A DNA stretch of 64,000 nucleotides. Source: an uncultured Anaerolineaceae bacterium (GTDB lineage: Bacteria > Chloroflexota > Anaerolineae > Anaerolineales > Anaerolineaceae). Location of the stretch: the NCBI GenBank assembly GCA_937897615.1, contig CALCNO010000201.1, positions 1 to 64,000 of the forward strand, given 5' to 3'. A program made the translations under genes and the position numbers. The first letter of the stretch is position 1. Each line of letters starts with the position of its first letter. Positions 50,757 to 57,465 of the stretch are shown piece after piece. The notes under the pieces were generated by a model, which was not told the origin of the DNA, made no database searches, and saw nothing but the letters and a program-made list of their open reading frames with translations.

Positions 50757-51107
50757 CTACTTGTGGCGTTCGATCTCCACGCCAACCGATCTCGAAAAAC
50801 GTACAGCGCCGGGCTTCTCAACGCGTACTTTCACGCTCTGGGCGTGCGCTTCTTCCAGGCAAAGGCGGGCAATGTCCTCAGCCAGTGTTTCAACGGTATA
50901 GCGTTTGATGGTTTCTACATGTGCCAAAATCTTCTTGGCAACCGTGCGGTAGTTCACACTGTCATCGACATTATCTGATTTAGCCGCCTGCGTGATATCT
51001 GCCTGAATGACTACATTCACGAGGATATCCTGTGGTTGTTCGCGTTCCTTCTCGGTAATGCCAATGACCCCGCGGATCAACAGATCGGTGATGAATATTT
51101 TGTCCAT
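50757..51107 (-). CDS. folB: Dihydroneopterin aldolase
   Basis: 116 residues. MDKIFITDLLIRGVIGITEKER and the conserved VNYRTVAKKILAHVE and VEKPGAVRFSRSVGVEI blocks are typical. It cleaves dihydroneopterin to the FolK substrate. Sits between the FolM-like reductase and folK in one minus-strand operon with gaps of 14 and 4 bases. Confidence 0.94.
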   Translation of the reverse strand: MDKIFITDLLIRGVIGITEKEREQPQDILVNVVIQADITQAAKSDNVDDSVNYRTVAKKILAHVETIKRYTVETLAEDIARLCLEEAHAQSVKVRVEKPGAVRFSRSVGVEIERHK

Positions 51108-51121
51108 ACAAGATTCCTCGC

Positions 51122-51868
51122 TTAGTGGATGAGTTGCCTGCCACCATCCAGGTGAATGACCTGGCCGGTTATGGCGGGCGATGCATTAAGTAAGTATAGC
51201 AGCAGGTTTTCCAGTTCGGAAAGTTTTGCCCAGCGCTTGAGGGGCACTTTATCCAGCAGGGCGGTATCCACCGCTTGTTTTTCCGGTGGCAGGATCGCCC
51301 CCAGTGCAATGGCGTTGACGGCAATTTGTGGTGCCAGCGCCTGCGCCATTGACTGTGTCATGGAAAACAACGCGGCTTTGGAAATGGTGTAAGCAAAATG
51401 GTCGCCGCCGGGGCGCAACGCCCGCCAGTCCAGCATATTGATGATCCGGCCAAATTGTCCTGCTGGAAGCTGATCGGTAAATGCACGCGAGAGCAGGAAC
51501 GGGACCGTAAGATTTACCTGTAAATGCTCCTGCCAGATTTCATTTGTTGTTGAAAAGAAATCAGCATCTTGAAAGATCGAAGCACTGTTGACGAGGCTGG
51601 TCACCGGTGCGGCGGAGAAGGCCTGTTCGCACAAGTGTTGAACGCCATCCCCACTGGAGAGGTCTGCGCACACCAATCTGGCTATTCTTCCAAGCTGCTG
51701 AATTTGCCCGGCCACTTCCTCGGCTTCGGTTTTGGAGTTGTTGTAATGGAGGATCACATTTCCGCCGGCATTGGCAACCGCCAGCGCCATTGTGCGCCCC
51801 AATCTTCTGGCGGCACCGGTGATCAGTACAGTTTGCCCGGCAAGTGGGTGATTTGTTATATCTACCAT
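51122..51868 (-). CDS. SDR family pteridine reductase (FolM-like)
   Basis: 248 residues. The cofactor motif is TGAARRLGRTMAL, the variant with Arg in place of the usual serine/threonine that marks the pteridine reductase (PTR1)/FolM subgroup. YxxxK is YTISK, and the active-site Ser aligns weakly (NMLDWRA). FolM reduces dihydromonapterin or dihydrofolate. Its position ahead of folB and folK supports this role. A TTGACA-17-TAACAT promoter ends 6 nt before the ATG, giving a leaderless or nearly leaderless transcript. Confidence 0.83.
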   Translation of the reverse strand: MVDITNHPLAGQTVLITGAARRLGRTMALAVANAGGNVILHYNNSKTEAEEVAGQIQQLGRIARLVCADLSSGDGVQHLCEQAFSAAPVTSLVNSASIFQDADFFSTTNEIWQEHLQVNLTVPFLLSRAFTDQLPAGQFGRIINMLDWRALRPGGDHFAYTISKAALFSMTQSMAQALAPQIAVNAIALGAILPPEKQAVDTALLDKVPLKRWAKLSELENLLLYLLNASPAITGQVIHLDGGRQLIH

Positions 51869-51874
51869 GACTCC

Positions 51875-51903
51875 ATGTTATTGAAAATAAGGATTCCTGT
51901 CAA
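51875..51903 (-). promoter_or_regulatory. Promoter of the FolM-folB-folK operon
   Basis: On the minus strand -35 TTGACA (51903-51898), 17-bp spacer, -10 TAACAT (51880-51875), 6 nt before the ATG. The -35 lies in the inverted repeat described separately. Confidence 0.5.
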
Positions 51904-51922
51904 TGGGGCAGACTATTGACAG
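51897..51922. repeat. Inverted repeat holding both divergent -35 boxes
   Basis: Perfect 8-bp inverted repeat CTGTCAAT / ATTGACAG with a 10-nt spacer. Each arm contains the -35 TTGACA of one of the two divergent operons (folM-like and csoR). It may simply reflect two back-to-back consensus elements, or a shared operator. Confidence 0.6.
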
Positions 51923-51943
51923 CCGTTAACAAAGTGATATGAT
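51916..51943 (+). promoter_or_regulatory. Promoter of the csoR-copZ-copA operon
   Basis: Consensus -35 TTGACA (51916-51921), 16-bp spacer, -10 TATGAT (51938-51943). Confidence 0.75.
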
Positions 51944-51950
51944 TTCCATA

Positions 51951-51970
51951 TCCCCCCCATGGGGGGTGGG
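51951..51970 (+). promoter_or_regulatory. Putative CsoR operator
   Basis: A C7-AT-G6-TGGG near-palindrome lies just downstream of the -10 box and 11 nt before the csoR ATG. CsoR operators are G/C-tract inverted repeats of this kind, so copper-free CsoR binding here would block transcription of its own operon. Strong agreement of sequence and position. Confidence 0.75.
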
Positions 51971-51980
51971 AGAGAAAAAG

Positions 51981-52250
51981 ATGAAGAATGAAAAGGCTCT
52001 GGTCAGGTTGCGTACCATCGAGGGGCATCTAAAGGGTATCAATAGAATGGTTGAAAACGGTGATTACTGCATCGATGTCATCCGCCAGATACAGGCTGTG
52101 CAAAGTGCGTTGGATAAGGTGAGTTCGATGATCCTGGACGAGCACTTGAAAACCTGTGTGATCACTGCGGTGCGCGGGGAGGATATATCGGAACGTGAAA
52201 GGGTACTTGCTGAGATCGGCGAAATCTTCGAACACTCAAATAAGGCATAA
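51981..52250 (+). CDS. csoR: Copper-sensing transcriptional repressor CsoR
   Basis: 89 residues, DUF156 four-helix fold. The Cu(I) ligands Cys30, His55 and Cys59 are all present (C-x24-H-x3-C). It represses the copper efflux operon until Cu(I) binds. The frame is open to 51939, but that region is the operator; the ATG at 51981 follows GGGAGAG and matches the family start. Confidence 0.93.
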   Translation: MKNEKALVRLRTIEGHLKGINRMVENGDYCIDVIRQIQAVQSALDKVSSMILDEHLKTCVITAVRGEDISERERVLAEIGEIFEHSNKA

Positions 52251-52259
52251 GGAGAAAAA

Positions 52260-52466
52260 ATGAAAAAGGTAACTTATGAAATTCCCTCGATTCATTGTAT
52301 GCACTGCGTTCACACGATCAAGATGGAATTAGGCGAGCTGGCCGGGGTGTCGTCAGTGGATGGGGATGCGGCAGCCAAGAACATCACCGTTGAATTTGAT
52401 GCTCCCGCTACAGAACCAGCCATTGAAAAACTGTTGGAAGAGATCAATTACCCGGTAGCAAAATAA
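52260..52466 (+). CDS. copZ: Copper chaperone, HMA domain (CopZ-like)
   Basis: 68 residues, a single HMA domain with the metal site Cys13-Met-His-Cys16 (HCMHC) in place of the usual GMxCxxC. It should deliver Cu(I) to CopA or CsoR. Lies 9 bases after csoR and 5 before copA. Confidence 0.92.
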   Translation: MKKVTYEIPSIHCMHCVHTIKMELGELAGVSSVDGDAAAKNITVEFDAPATEPAIEKLLEEINYPVAK

Positions 52467-52471
52467 CTCGA

Positions 52472-54898
52472 ATGTCAGAGAAACGTCAGATCGTACTGCC
52501 TGTAATGGGAATGACCTGTGCCAATTGTGTGGCCACAATTGAACGCAATGTAAAAAAGCTGCCCGGCGTTAGTGAAGCGGTGGTGAACCTTTCCACAGAG
52601 CGCGCCACGGTTGACTTCGACCCGGCGTTGCTGCAAATCGATGACCTTGTTCACAGGATCGAAAGGGCGGGTTACGGCATTGCCAGTGGTGAGGCCACGA
52701 TCGGTCTCAAACGCCTGGCCGATGCTGCCGATGCCAGCCGCCTGGAAAAAGCCCTGCAAAAAATAGACGGTGTTCAAAAGGTGCAGGCGAATGTAGCCTC
52801 TGAGTCTTTGCTGGTTCAGTACATTCCCACCCTCACCTCGCTGGATGAGATCTACACCGCCATCAAGCGCAGTGGTTTTGAGGCGCTGGCAGGAACCGAG
52901 GGTGAGCAGGATGCAGAGGGCATCGCCAGGACAGCCGAGATCACTGCGCAAAAAAGACTCCTGGTCATAGGCATCCTCTTTAGCCTGCCATTGCTGGTTT
53001 ATTCGATGCTTGGTGATTTTGGCGTTTTGCCGGCGTCTTATTTCCACTCGCTTGTTTCCAAACTCTTGATGCTCGCGTTGGCGACGCCGGTGCAGTTCTA
53101 CGTTGGCTGGCAGTATTACGTGGGGGCTTACAAGGCCTTGCGCAATGGCTCTGCCAATATGGATGTGCTGGTAGCGTTGGGTTCCTCTGTTGCATATATC
53201 TATTCGATTCTGGTGACATTTGGGGTTTTGCACGGGCACGTGTATTTTGAAACCTCCGCTACGATCATCACACTGATCAAGTTAGGGAAGTATCTGGAGG
53301 CACGCGCCAAAGGACGAACCGGCGATGCCGTCAGAAAGCTGATGAGTCTGCGGCCCAAGACGGCCACCGTTCTGCGCAACGGACAAGATACGACGCTCCC
53401 GGTGGCTGAGGTGGTAGCTGGGGATGAAGTGATCGTGAAGCCTGGTGAGTCCATCCCGGTGGATGGTGTGGTTTCGCAAGGAAGCACTTTTGTTGATCAG
53501 TCAATGGTGACCGGGGAACCGTTGCCGGTGGAAAAAACGCTCGGCGCTGAGGTGATAGGCGGCACGATCAACCAGAATGGCTGGATACAATTCACCGCGA
53601 CGCATGTTGGCAAAGAGACCTTCCTTTCCAAGATCATCAAGATGGTTGAGGATGCCCAGAGCGGCAAAGCGCCCATACAAAAACTGGCTGACAAGGTATC
53701 CGCGATCTTTGTCCCGGCGGTACTGGGTCTGGCCCTGCTGACGTTTGCTGGCTGGATGATTTTTGGCTCACCGCTGCCCGCAGATTCCGAGATGACCAGC
53801 CTGACGCGCGCACTGGTGAACATGGTGGCCGTGCTGGTGATTGCCTGTCCGTGTGCGATGGGGTTGGCAACCCCCACGGCCATCATGGTAGGCACCGGCA
53901 AAGGCGCTGAGATCGGTATTCTCATCAAGAACCCGGAGGCATTGGAAAAGGCTGCTTCAGTGGATACCATTGTGTTGGACAAAACTGGTACCATCACGGC
54001 GGGGCATCCGGTGGTCTCCGATGTGGTTATGCTAAACGGCTTTGCAGAATCCGAAGTGCTTGCACTTGCGGCATCGCTGGAAAAATCCAGCGAGCATCCG
54101 CTTGGGCAAGCGCTGGTCGAAGAGGCGGAGAATCGTGGCCTTGCGATGCGCAAACCTGACCTGTTCACTTCAAAGACCGGCAAAGGCGTTATCGGAGAAA
54201 TTGATGGAAAGCGCGTGCTGGTGGGGAATCTTGCTCTTATGGCTGAAGAGGGGGTTGATGAGGGCAATTTATCCGCACAGCTTGAGGCGTTTCAGTTACA
54301 GGGCAAAACCCCCATCATTGCCGCGGTGAATGGCAAGGCGGCAGCGCTATTTGCGATTGCGGATAAGGTCAAAACAGGTTCCAAGCCGGCCATCGAAAAG
54401 TTGCGCAATCTGGGTATTCAGGTGTTGATGATCACCGGCGATAACGCGCGCACAGCCAAATCGGTTGCTTCTTCGGTTGGGCTTGATCAAGTGATTGCCG
54501 ATGTTCTCCCCGGCGACAAGGCTGCGCAGGTACGCCAACTACAACAGCAGGGGAAAAAGGTAATGATGGTAGGGGATGGCATCAACGATGCGCCGGCGCT
54601 GGCCCAGGCGGATGTGGGCGTGGCCATTGGTACAGGCACGGATATTGCCATGTCTTCTGCGCCCGTCATCCTTGTCAGCGGTGACCTGGGGGGCGTAGCG
54701 CGCGCCGTTACTTTGTCCAGGAATACGGTGCGCACCATCAAGCAAAACCTTTTCTGGGCCTTTATCTACAACATTATTCTCATCCCGGTGGCAGCCTTTG
54801 GGCTGCTCATCCCTATCTTTGCCGCAGCGGCAATGGCCATGAGCAGTGTGATTGTTGTTACCAACAGCTTGCGGCTCAACAAAAAATCGGTCGATTGA
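52472..54898 (+). CDS. copA: Cu(I)-exporting P1B-type ATPase
   Basis: 808 residues. First HMA domain with GMTCANC (Cys16, Cys19); a second HMA-like domain at about 80-145 has lost the cysteines (LEKALQKIDGV). Eight membrane helices with CPC in VIACPCAMGLATP, phosphorylation site DKTGTIT, the SEHPLGQ His-Pro motif of P1B ATPases and GDGINDAPALAQ. Exports Cu(I) from the cytoplasm. Controlled by the CsoR operator upstream. Confidence 0.96.
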   Translation: MSEKRQIVLPVMGMTCANCVATIERNVKKLPGVSEAVVNLSTERATVDFDPALLQIDDLVHRIERAGYGIASGEATIGLKRLADAADASRLEKALQKIDGVQKVQANVASESLLVQYIPTLTSLDEIYTAIKRSGFEALAGTEGEQDAEGIARTAEITAQKRLLVIGILFSLPLLVYSMLGDFGVLPASYFHSLVSKLLMLALATPVQFYVGWQYYVGAYKALRNGSANMDVLVALGSSVAYIYSILVTFGVLHGHVYFETSATIITLIKLGKYLEARAKGRTGDAVRKLMSLRPKTATVLRNGQDTTLPVAEVVAGDEVIVKPGESIPVDGVVSQGSTFVDQSMVTGEPLPVEKTLGAEVIGGTINQNGWIQFTATHVGKETFLSKIIKMVEDAQSGKAPIQKLADKVSAIFVPAVLGLALLTFAGWMIFGSPLPADSEMTSLTRALVNMVAVLVIACPCAMGLATPTAIMVGTGKGAEIGILIKNPEALEKAASVDTIVLDKTGTITAGHPVVSDVVMLNGFAESEVLALAASLEKSSEHPLGQALVEEAENRGLAMRKPDLFTSKTGKGVIGEIDGKRVLVGNLALMAEEGVDEGNLSAQLEAFQLQGKTPIIAAVNGKAAALFAIADKVKTGSKPAIEKLRNLGIQVLMITGDNARTAKSVASSVGLDQVIADVLPGDKAAQVRQLQQQGKKVMMVGDGINDAPALAQADVGVAIGTGTDIAMSSAPVILVSGDLGGVARAVTLSRNTVRTIKQNLFWAFIYNIILIPVAAFGLLIPIFAAAAMAMSSVIVVTNSLRLNKKSVD

Positions 54899-54931
54899 AC
54901 TGAACTTCATGAATTTCAAAAGCATCGTGCT

Positions 54932-54964
54932 CTCCGGGTGGTAAAATAAAAAGGTTACCCGGAG
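54932..54964 (+). promoter_or_regulatory. Inverted repeat whose right arm holds the tkt ribosome binding site
   Basis: CTCCGGGT / ACCCGGAG, an 8-bp perfect repeat with 17-nt loop. The right arm overlaps the GGAGGA site of tkt, so in a transcript reading through from copA the hairpin would hide that site. A TAAAAT -10-like box lies in the loop, so a transcript starting there would lack the left arm. Function unproven. Confidence 0.4.
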
Positions 54965-54970
54965 GACACG

Positions 54971-56983
54971 ATGAATGATTTATTGACCGAAAAAGCGATC
55001 AACACACTTCGTTTTTTAGCCGTGGACGGTGTTCAAAAAGCCAACTCTGGCCACCCCGGCTTACCCCTGGGCACTGCAGCCATTGCCTATACCATCTGGA
55101 CAAAACATCTAAAATTCGATCCACAAGACCCAAACTGGCCGGATCGTGACCGCTTTGTCTTATCTGGTGGACACGGCTCGATGATGCTCTACAGTCTGCT
55201 CTACCTCACCGGCTATGCGGTTTCGCTGGACGACCTCAAACAGTTCCGCCAGTGGGGTTCCATCACCCCCGGCCACCCTGAATTTGGTGTTACCCCCGGT
55301 GTGGATACCACTACCGGCCCGCTGGGGCAGGGGTTTGCCAATGGCGTTGGCATGGCAATTGCTGAAACTCATCTGGCTGCAGAATTTAATACCGATACCC
55401 ACAAACTGATGGATCATTATGTCTATGGCATCGTCACCGATGGCGACCTGATGGAAGGGGTTGCCTCAGAGGCCGCTTCGCTGGCCGGGCACTTGCGGCT
55501 GGGCAAGATGATTTATTGCTACGATGACAACCGCATCAGCATTGATGGTTCCACTGAACTTGCTTTCACCGAGGATCGCAGTAAACGTTTTGAGGCTTAT
55601 GGCTGGCAAGTGCTGCATGTGCAGGACGGCAACGATGTGGAAGAGATCGACAAAGCTATCATTGCCGCAAAGGCTGACCCGCGTCCGTCGCTGATCATTT
55701 GCCGCACGCATATTGGCTATGGGCTGCCTACCCGTCAGGATACTGCCAAGGCGCACGGTGAACCCCCCGGTGATGAGGAGCTGAATGGCGCCAAGCAAAA
55801 ACTAGGCTGGCCCCTTGAACCGCGCTTCTTTGTGCCAGAGGATACGCTTGCAATCTATCGGGATATTGGGCGCAAGGGACATGAAAAAGCGCAGGAATGG
55901 GCGGCACTGCTGGCGGACTATCAAAAATTGTATCCTGAGCAGGAGAAAGAATTTGCGCGTCGCTTTGCTGGGGAGTTACCCCCAGCCTGGGAAGATTGCC
56001 TGCCGAAATTTGAAGCGGATGCCAAAGGGATGGCCACCCGCGCTGCTTCCGGCCAGGTATTGAACGCCCTGGCAGACACACTGCCGGAAATTGTGGGCGG
56101 CTCGGCCGACCTGACCCCTTCCAATAATACCAAGCTCAAGAATTCCAGTGATTATTCAGCCAATAACCCCATTGGGCGATATTTTCATTTTGGCGTGCGT
56201 GAGCATGGTATGGGCGCTGTGGTGAATGGCATGGCTTACCACGGTGGGCTGACTCCATTTGGTGCTACCTTCCTTGTTTTTACCGATTATATGCGTGGTG
56301 CCATGCGTATTTCTGCACTCTCACACTTACAGTCGATCTGGGTAATGACGCATGACAGCGTAGGTCTGGGGGAAGATGGCCCAACCCATCAGCCGGTTGA
56401 ACACCTGGCGTCCTTGCGTGCCATCCCCGGCCTCACGATCATTCGCCCTTGCGACGCCAACGAAACTGCCTGTGCTTGGAAGGCTGCCATTGCCCACAGG
56501 CATGGCCCCACGGTGCTGGTCTTTTCCCGCCAGGCGGTGCCAACCCTGGATCGTGGCGCTTTGGCCGCAGCTGCCAATCTGGAAAAAGGCGCCTATGTGC
56601 TCGCCGATCTGGGGGGCAAAGCACCACAATTGATCCTCATGGCGTCTGGATCAGAGGTCAGCCTTGTTCTGGAAGCTGGCAAGCGGATCGCGGAGAAGGG
56701 CTATGGCGTACGGATGGTTTCCTTCCCGTGCTGGGAGTTGTTCTCTCAAACTTCAAAAGCGTATCAAGAGTCCGTGCTGCTTCCGTCTGTGCAAAAACGC
56801 ATTGCGGTGGAATTGGGTGTGAGCATGGGTTGGGAAAGATGGACCGGGAGTGAGGGGCTGGTGATTGGGATTGACCATTTTGGTGCTTCGGCGCCATATC
56901 AAACGATCTTTGAAAAATACGGCTTTACGCCAGAAGCAATCGCAGCCAGGGGCCTGGAATTGCTTGTGAAGGAAGGAAGATAA
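54971..56983 (+). CDS. tkt: Transketolase
   Basis: 670 residues. Thiamine diphosphate domains in normal order: NSGHPGLPLG, GGHGSMMLYSLLYLTGY, GPLGQGFANGVGMAIAE, the cofactor motif GDGDLMEGV-like (TDGDLMEG), GGSADLTPSN, and DSVGLGEDGPTHQPVEHL. It transfers two-carbon units in the pentose phosphate pathway. Heads the operon tkt-rpiB-tal/pgi, with rpiB overlapping its stop as TAATG. Confidence 0.96.
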   Translation: MNDLLTEKAINTLRFLAVDGVQKANSGHPGLPLGTAAIAYTIWTKHLKFDPQDPNWPDRDRFVLSGGHGSMMLYSLLYLTGYAVSLDDLKQFRQWGSITPGHPEFGVTPGVDTTTGPLGQGFANGVGMAIAETHLAAEFNTDTHKLMDHYVYGIVTDGDLMEGVASEAASLAGHLRLGKMIYCYDDNRISIDGSTELAFTEDRSKRFEAYGWQVLHVQDGNDVEEIDKAIIAAKADPRPSLIICRTHIGYGLPTRQDTAKAHGEPPGDEELNGAKQKLGWPLEPRFFVPEDTLAIYRDIGRKGHEKAQEWAALLADYQKLYPEQEKEFARRFAGELPPAWEDCLPKFEADAKGMATRAASGQVLNALADTLPEIVGGSADLTPSNNTKLKNSSDYSANNPIGRYFHFGVREHGMGAVVNGMAYHGGLTPFGATFLVFTDYMRGAMRISALSHLQSIWVMTHDSVGLGEDGPTHQPVEHLASLRAIPGLTIIRPCDANETACAWKAAIAHRHGPTVLVFSRQAVPTLDRGALAAAANLEKGAYVLADLGGKAPQLILMASGSEVSLVLEAGKRIAEKGYGVRMVSFPCWELFSQTSKAYQESVLLPSVQKRIAVELGVSMGWERWTGSEGLVIGIDHFGASAPYQTIFEKYGFTPEAIAARGLELLVKEGR

Positions 56984-57441
56984 TGCGCATAGCTATTGCT
57001 TGTGATCATGCTGGATTTCCCGTCAAGGACGAGATCATAAATCTGGTTGAGGAGCTTGGGCACGCGGTTGAGGACCTGGGAACCTTCAATCAGGAACCGG
57101 TGGATTACCCGGATTATGCCGAAAAAGTGGCCAATGCCATTCTCAATGGGCAAGCCGACCGCGGAATTTTGCTGTGCGGCTCCGGGGTAGGGGTTTGCGT
57201 TGCCGCAAACAAGATCAAAGGCATTTATGCTGGCATTTGTCACGACACCTATTCTGCACATCAGGGCGTGGAGCATGACAATATGAATACCCTTTGCCTG
57301 GGTGCGCGCATTGTGGGTGTAGAGTTGGCCAAAGAGATTGTTACGGCTTTTCTTAATGCGCGTTTCTCACAAGAAGAGCGTCACTTGCGGCGCTTTAACA
57401 AGACTCTACAGTTGGAATCTGGCAATTTGGGTAAAAAGTAA
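56983..57441 (+). CDS. rpiB: Ribose-5-phosphate isomerase B
   Basis: 152 residues. MRIAIACDHAGFPVKDE, LCGSGVGVCVAANK (active-site Cys) and CHDTYSA are typical of RpiB/LacAB. Interconverts ribulose- and ribose-5-phosphate. Lies between transketolase and the transaldolase fusion, completing the non-oxidative branch. Confidence 0.95.
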   Translation: MRIAIACDHAGFPVKDEIINLVEELGHAVEDLGTFNQEPVDYPDYAEKVANAILNGQADRGILLCGSGVGVCVAANKIKGIYAGICHDTYSAHQGVEHDNMNTLCLGARIVGVELAKEIVTAFLNARFSQEERHLRRFNKTLQLESGNLGKK

Positions 57442-57465
57442 AAATCTCCTCTTGGGGTTGAAGTG

